Shown here: positions 17,757-28,111 of the stretch, in pieces
Position numbering within the stretch: position 1 is the stretch's first letter
Layout: each line of letters opens with the position of its first letter
DNA from: Symsagittifera roscoffensis
Taxonomy: Eukaryota > Xenacoelomorpha > Acoela > Convolutidae
Reading direction: 5' to 3'
Length of the DNA stretch: 64,000 nucleotides
Assembly (NCBI RefSeq): GCF_963678635.1
Contig: NC_087064.1
Coordinates: 58,662,338 to 58,726,337 of the forward strand
Program-made: the position numbers and the translations under genes
The notes under the pieces: generated by a model
Seen by the model: the letters and a program-made list of their open reading frames with translations, nothing else
What the model was told of the DNA's origin: nothing
Database searches by the model: none

Positions 17757-20255
17757 AGTCTGGTGGGAATAGAGTTGGAGACACTGACCTCGTATGACAG
17801 GCTGAAGTTGGGAAGCAAGAAGCTAGATGTGTATCAGGCACTGATGCAACACGTAGCCAGGGACAATTCAGGCTTGAGCCTGGCTAGAAGAAAGGATGCC
17901 ACGTGTTTCTTGAGATGGATAATGTCGATGATGTCTGATAGCACCATCCTGGCATGCCAACAGAGAGCAAGCGGAAGTAAAACCATAGAAAAAAGAGTCT
18001 CAACGATCATCTTGAACGTGTATCAGAGTACAGGAATAGAAAAGGAAGATGGTTCCAGACAATCCCTAGAGAACCACAGAAAGCTAGACGAGGTGCGGAG
18101 GTTTTATAATAAGAAGTTCGAAGAAGAACATGATGTTCACCGTAACCTGGCCTCGTCAGAGCAGTACTCGAGACTCAGCGAGAAGGGGGAATACCAATAT
18201 GTGTCGGGAGTAATGGGAATAGCCTACAACCCCTTCTTAGACTCGGAAACTGGAGGCGCCCACAGAAACCATGAGGTAGCGGAGCTACTGAGGTTTTGGA
18301 CAGAAAGAATAATGGAAATAGACGCGGTGGAAAAAGAGGGGCCGAGCTTGGGCCTGATTCTTGAGAAAACACCAGAGGTGGTAAGCATACCGCGCTCAAA
18401 CAAGAGAGTTGAAGTGAACATGGGCGATGGAAATGGCTTGTTAACCACGAACTTGGGAGTGGTATGGAAGCTACTAAGACCCTCCTGGTGTCCACATCCC
18501 CACGCGAGTCTGATCGAGGAAACCACCGAGCGAGTGAGGTTAGCACCAACGGAAGATGAAGATCTGGCAAAGTTGAGTGTGCTGCATAAGCTAATCTCAC
18601 CTCAGATGCAAGAGCCAAGCGAAAAGACGAACAATCCCGGGTCAGCAAAGAAATTGGAGCCGGGTAGCTGTCTGGATTCGACGTGTGGAAACGGAGAGCA
18701 CACCTGCGATGGACGGTCATGCGTCAGAATACTGTCCTTTCAAAAAGAAGACCTGGTCACTTGGTTCGAAGACATCACAGAAAGGGAGAGAAGTGAAGTG
18801 CAAATAGTAGCGGAGTGTTACGCGAGAACCACGGTGAATATAGCGACAGCTCTCGGATTCTTCTCGAGAATGTGTAGTTTGCAGTCATTGGAAAGACTAG
18901 AGTCTGAACACCATTGGGTGACGGCGTTGAGCGTAGAATCATGGCCTGGGGTGTTGCAGGTGACTCAAAAACACATCCGGAGCTGGAAAGTTGGTCTTGA
19001 GGCAGAAATGGGGTTTCCCATGAGCGAAGCTTATGGCCTGCCATTGAACGCAAAATCCCTGATAGGGTCAATGATGGCCAACTTGTGCGGAAGTCACTAC
19101 CCACTGCACATGGCGATGGTGGAAGCATCCAGCCAGAGAGTACTGGTGGACAAGGCCTTCTCAGTGCCCAAGTGCGTGAGGTTGGCTAGGATATCGCATC
19201 ACTCGCACAAGTTGTTGAGAAAAATCAGAGGGACAGTACCAAAAGAATTGAGAGATGACTTGAGTGAAATCTGGGGAGAAGAACTTTTGAAGTTGGAGAG
19301 AGAGAACACAAGCGATCACGAGAGACAAAACGTGATCGGAAAACCTGTGGGAAGTGCTCCAAACCTGGAAGATAACGACACGATGCATGAAAAAATGATG
19401 GAGCTTGAGCCTCTCTTGGAAGCCTCGGGGGAGCGTAACCTCAGGAGCATTGAGATCACCCATGGAGAATGCCCATGCCACTGTTTGGCGCAAACGGTGT
19501 GGTATCCAGATCACAAGAACCTTTGCCTGGTGTGGGATATGGAAGAAATCCGGTCGATCGGACTACCGGATCACCGACAGAAGGTGACGCTCTTGGTAGT
19601 GAGTACGATGTTGGCTCTGAGATGGATAGAAGAGAATATAACGAAGTATCGGGAAGCGGGGACGCCAACGGCTGAGTCAATATACGCGATAGACTACAGT
19701 AGGAGACTCGAGTTGTTTGAGACTGCGTGCAAGGTATTCGCCATACCAACGGAAGTCAGACATGTCTGGAGCCGTTTGAGGTACTTCCCATGGTTTCGGG
19801 CGACGCTGACGTCTTGGTTGTACATGACAACGAAAGATCACATGAGAAAACATCAAAAGGAGTATCGACAGTTCCAGGCCGAGATTGGGCCGGAAGCTTT
19901 CAAGAGACCCCTGTTAACCCATCGTAATGCAATCACGACAGGATGGAAGAGAGTGGGTAAAATGTCTAGAGACAATACCAAGGCGAGGGAATCGATACTA
20001 GAGGAGGACCTGGCGAAGAACGTGAGCTTGAGCCTGCACAACTCCTTTTGTTTGAACCGGGAATCTAGGGTGAAGGCACTACCCAACCAGGCAAAGAGGT
20101 TGCAAGAGCAAAGAGAATGGATGCGATCCTACGAACAGCTGAAGGCTTGGGAGGATATTGTGATTAGCTCCGATGATGAAGAGGAACTGTTGAGACAGTT
20201 TGCCGTATCTAGTACTTCAGGGTGCAGTACCTCCAAGGCGAAGAGCGCGAGATGA
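17757..20255 (+). CDS. In-frame continuation after second TGA, unknown protein of about 830 residues
   Basis: This frame follows directly after the TGA at 17754-17756, again without a shift, and has no ATG near its start. I recognise no enzyme family. Two Cys/His clusters are visible: one near 18670-18725 (C-x4-C-x6-C-x4-C pattern) and one near 19460-19530 (HGECPCHC, then H and C in DHKNLC), so zinc binding is possible. The extreme C-terminus carries EDIVISSDDEEEL, a hydrophobic triplet followed by Ser and acidic residues, which matches the general form of a SUMO-interacting motif. The long intact frame suggests that it was under selection until recently. It ends at TGA 20253-20255. Confidence 0.6.
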   Translation, partial: SLVGIELETLTSYDRLKLGSKKLDVYQALMQHVARDNSGLSLARRKDATCFLRWIMSMMSDSTILACQQRASGSKTIEKRVSTIILNVYQSTGIEKEDGSRQSLENHRKLDEVRRFYNKKFEEEHDVHRNLASSEQYSRLSEKGEYQYVSGVMGIAYNPFLDSETGGAHRNHEVAELLRFWTERIMEIDAVEKEGPSLGLILEKTPEVVSIPRSNKRVEVNMGDGNGLLTTNLGVVWKLLRPSWCPHPHASLIEETTERVRLAPTEDEDLAKLSVLHKLISPQMQEPSEKTNNPGSAKKLEPGSCLDSTCGNGEHTCDGRSCVRILSFQKEDLVTWFEDITERERSEVQIVAECYARTTVNIATALGFFSRMCSLQSLERLESEHHWVTALSVESWPGVLQVTQKHIRSWKVGLEAEMGFPMSEAYGLPLNAKSLIGSMMANLCGSHYPLHMAMVEASSQRVLVDKAFSVPKCVRLARISHHSHKLLRKIRGTVPKELRDDLSEIWGEELLKLERENTSDHERQNVIGKPVGSAPNLEDNDTMHEKMMELEPLLEASGERNLRSIEITHGECPCHCLAQTVWYPDHKNLCLVWDMEEIRSIGLPDHRQKVTLLVVSTMLALRWIEENITKYREAGTPTAESIYAIDYSRRLELFETACKVFAIPTEVRHVWSRLRYFPWFRATLTSWLYMTTKDHMRKHQKEYRQFQAEIGPEAFKRPLLTHRNAITTGWKRVGKMSRDNTKARESILEEDLAKNVSLSLHNSFCLNRESRVKALPNQAKRLQEQREWMRSYEQLKAWEDIVISSDDEEELLRQFAVSSTSGCSTSKAKSAR

Positions 20256-20284
20256 GTAGGTGGCTCGAATGGATCTTGAGTCTT

Positions 20285-20299
20285 GAGAGGGAAAGGGGG
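20285..20299 (+). promoter_or_regulatory. Candidate polypurine tract
   Basis: Fifteen consecutive purines (GAGAGGGAAAGGGGG) lie 30 bases after the last stop codon of the element. A polypurine tract just before the 3' LTR primes plus-strand synthesis in LTR elements. If correct, the 3' LTR begins at about 20,300. Without the 5' LTR for comparison this stays a candidate. Confidence 0.45.
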
Positions 20300-21590
20300 C
20301 TTGAGCGTGGATCCGGGTGAAACTTGGATTCACGAAAAAGAAATTTTAACAAAGCAAATATTGTTATTAATATACTATATTTACTATATAAATCAAAATG
20401 CTGCATGACAATTTCCTGATTGAATAAGACAAAAGAAATTTTAAATGATTGGCTTGGTAAGCGAGAATTCAAGGGTGCAGGTGTGTGCAGATTTTGATTG
20501 CTGTTTAGCGATAGTGTGAAAATTTTACATGGCTGTGAATTTTGGGGTGTAGATAAGCTTAAGTCTGCTGCAAACTTCTGTAAATGACCACTGGCACTGT
20601 ATCTTGAGTAACACTCGATTTTCTGGGACTCACTGGCAGAAGACAGCACGCGATGAGGACATCGATCTCGAGTCCGGGGAGTATGTGCCAGTCGGTCATA
20701 TTTGGAAGTTTGACCTTGAGAGAAGCAAAAAATACTTAATTTTGGAGTGAAATTTAATTTTTCAAAATTTCGAATGGAACCTGTCATGCACGATTTTCTC
20801 GCGATAACTGAAAATCAGAAAAGAGAAGTCAGAACAATCGAGTGACAATCGCGGGAAAGTTGCTAGAAAAATCAGTGGGAAATTGCTATTCGCAATTTCA
20901 GTAGCGATAATAATCTAGAGTAGAGCTGTCCCATCTAGAACAGAGACGAGCGCATCCCCACGAACTGGATTGTTGTGATTGGAGTATTATTCTAAACTGG
21001 ACTAGAGTGAACCTTCGGTGGAAAGGTGGACAGCTAGAGTGTCCCAATGGTTCACGAGAACTGACATTCTAGAGTACAAACTTGTTCTTGTTATTAAAAC
21101 TGACAAACAATAAACTCATTTTAGTTACTTAATTGATTCTTGAGTTGCATACCGACTTATTTACTTCCTGATTCTTGACCGTGCTACAATGTGAGTACTA
21201 ATTTAAAATTCTAGAGTGTGTTTTATAATTGTTATGTTGAGGTAAGGCGAGTTTTAGGTTGATCCATCTGAAATGGATCAAAGTTCCACTGTCTAATAAA
21301 AAGTAACTTAACGGATTGTTCCGACCCGGTTTTTAACGGCGTTCATGTATTTTGGGTATCTAGAGACCTGAGTATGGGGACGTTATTAATTCTAGAGTGG
21401 GGGGGATATTTTAGTAGTAGCCTTTAAGCTGTAACGGGTCGTGGTCTCGTGTCAGAAGCGAACCGAATTGGCTCCGACTGATTTGAGGTGGAAAAACACA
21501 AGAGATAGTGTCCCTGACTCTTGAGCCAATAGTTATAGGGCCTATTTTTCTTAAGCCTCATGTGTGACTGCAGTAGACGAATGTTACAAT
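20300..21590 (+). repeat. Candidate 3' LTR / 3' terminal region of the retroelement
   Basis: Non-coding, AT-richer than the reading frames, and placed after the candidate polypurine tract. It has AATAAA-type signals near 21,109 and 21,294. Eight copies of CTAGAG or CTAGAA lie between 20,914 and 21,398, and a 7-bp inverted repeat (GATCCAT...ATGGATC) at 21,261-21,279. LTR identity is inferred from position only; no second copy is in the window. The open frame on the other strand at 20,209-20,787 is not supported as a gene. Confidence 0.4.
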
Positions 21591-21779
21591 TTTAAAAACC
21601 TGAAGATGCACAAAAATGTGCGAAAACGTTTGTTTGAATATAAAATTTTAACGCATTCTCATAATATAATTTTTTGTTTCTAAAAACACTGTGCGAAAAA
21701 AATTGTGATTGAATTATTCAATTCTTCAACATTTCATCCATTTTCTTGGTATTGATTACCATTATTTTTCTAAAATCCA

Positions 21780-22400
21780 TTGTTTTTCTAAAAACTTTAT
21801 TTTTCTAATGGCGTGTCTTATGCTTTTTCAGGGTCGTTTTTTAAATATTAAAATACTAGCAGGTTCTGAAATCTCAATTCCGTGGCGAAGTGCTCTCAGG
21901 ATACTATATAAGTTGCATTTTTTTCTCTTCAAAATGACTGCCCAAATCTTTAAGTGTTTAAATGCTTTCGAAAAATTTATTTTTGTAAAAAAAAAACGAA
22001 GAGAATTGGAAATTTTCGACCTTATATTGGTATGCTTTCAGGGTACACTCATGAATATTAAATATGGCCTCCAAATATGTCTTATAGAAACCTTTAAGCA
22101 ACGAGAGATGGCTTATTAATCGCTTTTGAAATTTTTTTCTTCGAAAAGTTTTTTGAGATCTTGCAAAGCTTGAAATTTTCAGCCAGATACTGTGGTGCTG
22201 TCAGGGAACTCCTAGAGGTTAAAAAGTTGGCTTATATTTTAATTTCTCAAGTTCAGTTACCGAGATGTGATATGTTTAGTTGTTTTTTTTTTCAAAATCT
22301 CAGTAAACTAAAGAGTTAGTTGAATAGTTAAAATTTTGAAATGTATATGCATGTTTTTGCTGTCGGCTTTTCAGGGTCCTTCCTTAAAGTCGTAGAGATA
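21780..22400 (+). repeat. Degenerate tandem repeat, unit about 160-210 bp
   Basis: Four diverged units share a core of the form GCTnTCAGGGTnCT(x)nTTAAA, with cores near 21,828, 22,038, 22,199 and 22,371, and AT-rich spacers containing CTTCAAAA and GAAATTTTC. A related two-unit array lies at 27,232-27,660. Open frames over this region are not supported. Confidence 0.5.
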
Positions 22401-22669
22401 TGACTATTTTGATGATAAATAACTTAAAAGATGACTTTATAAATTGTTCAATTGATGAAGTAGAAGACCCTGTTGGATGGGCCAGTTTAAATTTACGGTT
22501 GCATTACATTTCTTTGGGAAGCTCTTTTCACGTTCAAAGATCTATTTAAAGCACCGCAACTGCGACTCATGGGTTAGTTAATATAATATTTGTGGCCAAT
22601 CTGTAATTTGAACCAAAATAATTTCTACTCATCACTGTGTTTCTGCTGCGGCCATTTTGTTCAAAAAAA

Positions 22670-23867
22670 ATGATATGTCTTCTTTCGTTAAAAGGGTTCA
22701 TGGTATCACTGATGGGGAACAAACCAAAAATTGATGAGCCGAGCCCTTGGATTCAAATAGCTGGCCACATGGATTGTTTTGTTCCCTTTGAAAACAACAG
22801 GAAAGTTGCGAAAGCAATTAAAGAAGATCGCAGCGAATATAATAATTATGTGCTAATTGACGAAAATGATGCATTGTTTGCCTTCTTGCCCCCGTTTCAT
22901 GGTTTACTAGAGGAAAAAATTAAGCTCCAAATTGACAGTGCTATTCACAAGCACGACGAGTGGTTGGTTCTTTCTAACGTGTTGACAGGATACATTGAAC
23001 CTGTTGTGATGGATGTGAAAATGGGAAAAGAAACATGCGGGGCAAAACAGTATCATGTCAAAATGACAAAAAGACGAGACTTGTTTGAAAAGTTTTGTGA
23101 TCTCGAATTTCCATTAGAATTGTTATCAGAAGACGAAATCAGAGACCAGGCAGTGTCAAAGTTCCGTTACGCTGAATTGAGAGATAAAATCTCTACAACG
23201 TCGCAGTATGGTTTTCGAATTGAAGCAAGTAATTTAGGTAAGGTAACAGCTATTATGATTTCAAAGAGCTTACGCGAGGTTTCGCATGCAACAAATGTTC
23301 TAGAAGTTATAATCGAGATTTTCATAAATCCCTATATAATTTTGATTGATGCGACCAAAGTCCAATATTTTTGAGTTCAATTGCAGTAAGAATTTTTAAG
23401 GTGTCTAAGGCTAAACTAATAAGATATCAGAATCCTAGTATTCGAACTAGAAGTTTTGTTTAGATGGCTTCAAAAAGAAGGACTATGTTAAAGCAAATAG
23501 CTTGCAACAGAGCCAAGATATTTGCCGCAAGTTCTCAAATCACATATCCGAATCTCAACTGAAGCAAATTGTTGCTCGACTGAAAACATTCCGCAACTGT
23601 GTCCTCAAATCCAAATTTTGCCAAACGCATCAGCTCATCGGTTCTTCTCTTCTAATAGCTTTTGACCGGCACGTCGACCACTCAGATGTTTGTGGAGTGT
23701 GGTTGATAGATCTTTTCCAAGCTACTCAGGTTTCGCTGAATCAAGAAAGCAATGGTGAAAATTGCACTTCATCTAGCTTCATTGCATCAAGAAATTGCAA
23801 TATTGCAATAATCGAGGGAGCTTCAAATCTGAGCCATCTGTTTGAAAACATACTGAATGCTACATAG
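22670..23867 (+). CDS. ITPK: Inositol-trisphosphate 3-kinase family protein
   Basis: Two coding exons, about 22670-23237 and 23464-23867, give 323 residues. The junction is G|GTAAGG to TTTAG|AT and keeps the frame. The family phosphorylates Ins(1,4,5)P3 at the 3-hydroxyl in the cytosol. Visible family features, in order: WIQIAGH at the domain start, PVVMDVKMG (the PxxxDxKxG inositol-kinase signature, about 23000-23026), AVSKFRY, STTSQYGFRIEA, IGSSLL, and WLIDLFQAT in place of the usual IDF(A/G)KT. The Asp of that last motif is kept but the Lys is not. The protein is about the size of the catalytic domain, shorter than vertebrate forms. The ATG at 22670 is the first in frame, but an upstream exon cannot be excluded. 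It lies close to the retroelement's right end. Confidence 0.85.
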
Positions 23868-24459
23868 CTGAAATGTTATTTTCCTCTAGTTTATGATTTT
23901 CTTCATTCCCTCACTTTTATCATTTCGACTTCGTTAGAGCTGTAAATTTTCTATCGGAAAAGCATCTTTGTATCAAATGCAATACTTTGTTAATTACTGG
24001 TTTTGTAATGGATGTATAAATGTATGGAAGTAGACCATTTAATTTGTCTTTTATTCACTGGCTGAATGATTTTAATGTTTTTAGCAGGGTATATTGCTGT
24101 AAACTATAAGAAGAATCTGATAGACTGTCGAGAGAAACCGGTAAAGTTGCGGCCTCACCAGAGTCCTATCTAAGTATTTAATAGTTTTTTTTAAATCTGA
24201 AAAAGGAGTTAAATTCAGGAGCTTGGCGTTTACCCGAGGGCTAATAGTAAGACATAGAGTAAGACATTTCGTGCTAATTTTGAGACCCTTCTACTTGTTT
24301 TCCTATCCTATAAGCAAGGTACTAGTTTTTTCCCCATAAAGAACTTGTTCAAAGTGTGACTAAAAATGATGACTTTTAGCGCCTATATCTGTTTTCTAAT
24401 GCACTGGAACTGTTAAAGCCGAACTTGCAGACATATTTTTAAAACTAAGTAAGTATTTG

Positions 24460-24517
24460 TCGGCTCAATTTGTTTCGTCCCAGTTTTGTCGGCTTTATTT
24501 ATTTCGTCCCAGTTTTG
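24460..24517 (+). repeat. Two tandem copies of a 29-bp unit
   Basis: Two adjacent copies of TCGGCT(C/T)(A/T)ATTT(G/A)TTTCGTCCCAGTTTTG, followed by a third partial start TCGGCTTAC. Nothing suggests a function. Confidence 0.75.
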
Positions 24518-25377
24518 TCGGCTTACTTGCCGTTTTACTCCAATTACCTTTTAAATGGTTTCTCGAGGTTTTTCAGCTCTTTTTGAGCAGCGAAAATAAA
24601 ATTTGACAGGATTTTTTTTGTACACTTAAGCTTTCTGTTCGTACTGAAAAAACATTTGACATTGATGTCTTTTTATCGACTGCCTGTTTTTCCGATTTAT
24701 TTTTTTTTCGTTTAATGGTGTTTTGCTTAGTTTTTAGCAATTGAGCGTCTAGAATTGGATTTGAACTCTTTCCATGTAAATCGTTTCAAGGTGCTGACAC
24801 GGCGAATGCGTTGAAAGTATGTCCAAAAGTTTTTTTTTTCATTTCTGAAACTGAACTAATATTATTTGTTTAAATTGGACCTGATTGTTTCATATCTCTG
24901 CAGGCATTTGAAGAGTTTTGCACGGCATTTAAGAGAGAGTTTGTTTGCTTCTAGTTGATATTGTTTCTTGATCAATCTTTTTGTTACACTAGCGGGAGCA
25001 AGTGTCTAATAAACGGGAACAAGACTGTTTTCCCGTTAATAAATTTTCTTACAAACCTATAAGATGTCGAAGTTGCTTATCAGTGAACCTTAGCAACTTT
25101 AAGTCTCCTTATCACTTAGCCTAGCGGTGACACGGTTGCCTTGGTACCCTAAGGTACGCATGAAAGTGATCATTTTTTTCCAGGAAAAATTGAATGATCT
25201 GACTTTCGTTTGTCGGATTTTTTTTAGCTTAGTTGTCACATAGGAGAATTTGCTTGTGCTGTCAGAATTTTTAAAATCAAAGATGTACTTGCATTTAATT
25301 TACGCCTGTAATTTGTAAAAAATAGCCCGGACGTTGTATATTTTCCTTTCTTTTCTTTCGCTTACAAGCTTTGTTTT

Positions 25378-25560
25378 ATTAACCCACAGTCCTGCTCAAT
25401 GCAGGACTAACCGTGGAGAAGGTTGATGTCTTTCATTTCGCTGGTTCCCACCATGAAGAGGCGGATGACACTGCGACCCCTCCAACCATGACCTAAGTGG
25501 GATTCGAACGTAAGACCTTCGTGTTGAGAGACGTGTGCATAACCCACTCGGCCACGGCTG
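25378..25560 (-). repeat. tRNA-derived SINE
   Basis: Read on the minus strand from 25,559, it starts with a tRNA-like head: a TGGCCGAGTGG A-box and a GTTCGAATC B-box about 45 bases later. A body follows that ends near 25,378 with an inverted repeat (AGTCCTGC / GCAGGACT). RNA polymerase III promoter boxes followed by a non-tRNA body define a SINE. The open frame at 25396-25635 lies inside it and is not a gene. Confidence 0.8.
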
Positions 25561-25679
25561 ATTATCTTTAATTGACCAAAATGATTTCGGCATATGTTTT
25601 ATAGGCTTAGCTACCTTTTGCTTGTGCCGCTTCAAGTCATTGATTTCTTGTTAAATTCACATAGTTTGTTTTGTTATGA

Positions 25680-25855
25680 TTTTAGTTCAAAATGAAACTT
25701 GAGGTTAAAGTTATTTTTATCGTTCAGTTTTTAAAATAAAAAACGTTGTTATAAGCCCTTTCTTTTGTAACGATTGCATTATTTTGTTTTTTTTCCATAT
25801 TTTTCATATTATAAGCAGTTATTACGTTCATTAGTCTTTTTGAAGCACCGGAGGT
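25680..25855 (+). repeat. Diverged dispersed repeat, copy 1
   Basis: Matches 27738-27900 in order: AAACTTGA, a T-rich block, TCGTTCA(G/A)TTTT, then TTTTGT(A/T)ACGATTGCA, ATATTATAAGCA and TTTGAAGCA. The identity is moderate and no coding sequence is seen. Confidence 0.6.
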
Positions 25856-27231
25856 GCGTTACACACTTCATTTCTGAAATTTATGATTTTTTCAACCTTG
25901 AATTTGTTAAGTTTCCTTTTTATGTTCCGTTTTAAAAATTTTTTTCGGCTGTTGTCTGTTTATAATGTATCACTCCATTTTGTTCACTAATTAGCCTCGT
26001 TTGGAAAGAAAGTTTTTAAGATCCTTTTGTTTCCCAAGGCAGGTTTCAAAACCAAAAGCTCAAAATTTTTCGTGACACCCATTCGCTTTCGGCTCAATGA
26101 GCGTTAACGCTAATATTGTCGCTCGGATGATGCTCTGTTTTTTCTATACTTAACACTCGAATATGAGTTTCGTGGCATGCTTTTTGCGAAATATATTCGC
26201 GATATAAAAGTTTTGTAGAAATTTTTCTGAAACGCTAGCCATGCTACTATATTTGTGATGTTTTACATCTGATTTAAAGCTCCCTTTCCTCTTTTTATTT
26301 TTCTTACCTTTCTGTATAATTTTCATGTAGCCACAATACCGAGCCTAGCGTTAATTTCAAATCCAATTTTTTCACGAACTCGCGTAAAAATGCTCTTTCT
26401 GGTATAACTTTTTAGAATTTTTTCGATACGCTTTGTTGGTGGCTGGTGTAACCTTTAAAAAACTCACATTGGAGAGTTTTTAGTACGGAAAACTCGTAAT
26501 ATCCGGGTCGGCGTTTCGATTCCGGTATGGCAACTGTTTTTTAACCTATTTTTGTTTTTTCCTTTGAGTATTTTTGACTTTTTGAAGCTTCGTTTTACCG
26601 TTTTCTTGCTTGTGTTTTCGAAGTGAGGCTTCGCTTCTGTATGGAAAGGGTTGATGTGGCTGTGAAAATTGAAAATTTTGTAGTTCTGAGTTTTGTTAGA
26701 TTTTCCGCATTTTCTGTTTTTAGTAAATTGAAAGTTTTTGATTCAAATTTTTGACGCTTGCGATTAGCGATTGTTATCAAATCTGAATATAAACTTTTAA
26801 GGTTAAAAACTAATTTAAATAAATCACCTAAATCATTCTGCATATCTGTTCTGATGGAAAATCTGGTCAACAGATACACTTGTCGTTCTTTTCGATTTTT
26901 TGTTGGTGGTAAACCAGTTAATAATTTTAGTGTTTTCTTTTTTTTGCCCATCAATTTTCTTTTTTTTGAAGCTACTGTTATTTTGGCTTCAATGTTTTCG
27001 ATTGATGTTATATCTGTTCAGTTACCTCATAATTCATAATGTTTTAAAATTCATTTGTGCTTTGGGATGGGGAAGGATGGCAAAAGTGTTTTTTTTTTAA
27101 ATTATTTGCAGTTTGATATTTTTTTCTTTAACACTTGTTTAACACTGGCAATTGCGTTTCTTTGCATATTACCGTAAATTGAACTGCACGCGATTCAAAA
27201 AATTTACCAAATTTTAAATTCCTAGCCCTAT

Positions 27232-27660
27232 AGTCTGGTGTTCCAGGATGCTCTCAGATATTGCAGATCTTCACTAAAATTGAATTTTGTAATACTATGG
27301 CGTGGTGCTGTTAAGGTACCCTGAAGGGTTTTGTATCTGGAGTCCAAATTTGACTTCTCAGCGTTGTTGCTCTCCTATATATGACATTTTTATTTTTCAA
27401 AAGTGTGAAAATTTTCAAATGTTAAGTTTCAAAACATATATTTCTTAAGTATGAAATGGTGTGAAATGGTGTTTTTTAACACTATGGCGTGGTGCTGTCA
27501 AGGTTCTCTGAAGGAGTTTGTATCTGGAGTCCAATATAGACTTCTCAAAGTTTTTCCGTTCCTTGATATGACATTTTTGAGTTTTCAAAAGTGTGAAAGT
27601 CTTCAGTGTTAATTTTCAAAAAATATATATTTTTAAAGTATGAAATGGTCCAGCCTTTGT
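27232..27660 (+). repeat. Degenerate tandem repeat, unit about 185 bp
   Basis: Two good units, starting near 27,294 and 27,478, share ACTATGGCGTGGTGCTGT(T/C)AAGGT, then GTATCTGGAGTCCAA, TATGACATTTTT and AGTATGAAATGG. A weaker unit precedes them. The core resembles that of the repeats at 21,780-22,400. Confidence 0.7.
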
Positions 27661-27737
27661 TGGAGTGATGTCAGGTTATTACCAGCAGTTGCAGATGTCG
27701 CCTTCGTACTAAACACAGTAGTTCTGGAGATTAGACC

Positions 27738-27900
27738 ATTTAAGTTTAAAATAAAACTTGATGTTGGAATTGTTTTAATCGTTCAATTTTCAAAATAGAA
27801 ATCGTTGGAAGCACCCGTCTTTTGTTACGATTGCAGTCTTTTTTTTTTCATATACTTTATATTATAAGCAATTTTCACGCTCATTAATCTGTTTGAAGCA
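27738..27900 (+). repeat. Diverged dispersed repeat, copy 2
   Basis: Second copy of the sequence at 25680-25855, located just upstream of ZW10. It ends in CTGTTTGAAGCA where copy 1 has CTTTTTGAAGCA. Confidence 0.6.
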
Positions 27901-28106
27901 GCTAAATTGTCCAATACCCAGCATTATCTGTGCTCGTTGCTTGACTGAGGCAAGATTTCAAAAAAAAGTAATTGTAACCGGAAGCTGTCAAACTCACGTC
28001 AAGTAGTCAACACTTCACTCTTTGTTGAACCTCACTCTTTGTCAAGTCAAGTTCCTTGGATGTGTATTCAAAATAAACTAAGTTCTAAAAGTAATTTTTA
28101 AATTTC

Positions 28107-28108
28107 AG
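28107..28108 (+). other. Splice-acceptor-like site before the ZW10 start
   Basis: TTTTTAAATTTCAG ends 3 bases before the ZW10 ATG. It can be the 3' end of a 5'-UTR intron or a trans-splice site for a spliced leader. Confidence 0.5.
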
Positions 28109-28111
28109 ATT

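Larger units (their letters stand above)
1..21590 (+). mobile_element. Giant Ty3/gypsy-type LTR retroelement with an extra 3' coding block
   Basis: The order gag, protease, reverse transcriptase, RNase H, integrase is that of Ty3/gypsy elements. The coding DNA is clearly richer in GC than the host DNA to the right. The element is unusual in length (over 21 kb), in a macrodomain-like extension of the integrase frame, and in an 8.9-kb second coding block where an env gene would lie. The left end is not in the window: I found no copy of the 3' terminal region near position 1, so the 5' LTR is probably further left. The right boundary is an estimate from where sequence character changes and from a CA-ending stretch near 21,587. 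In-frame stops at 3391, 4168, 8372, 17196 and 17754 and one frame change near 7020 mean that this copy is decayed or relies on recoding. Confidence 0.85.
23868..28106. other. Intergenic region between the kinase gene and ZW10
   Basis: No coding exon was recognised. The DNA is AT-rich with many T runs and holds a short tandem repeat (24460-24517), a minus-strand tRNA-derived SINE (25378-25560), a diverged repeat present twice (25680-25855 and 27738-27900), and a degenerate tandem repeat (27232-27660). The frames at 26595-27100 are low-complexity and overlap on both strands, so they are not called. Confidence 0.6.

Noticed and set aside
11376-20255. Envelope glycoprotein gene of an endogenous retrovirus
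   Set aside because: Position fits, but no signal peptide, furin-like site or transmembrane segment is visible, and an SGNH domain is present.
20209-20787. 192-residue frame on the minus strand at the element's 3' end
   Set aside because: Covers the end of the + strand frame and the candidate polypurine tract; composition is Ser/Leu-rich without motifs.
25396-25635. Minus-strand 79-residue frame
   Set aside because: Lies over a tRNA-derived SINE including both promoter boxes.
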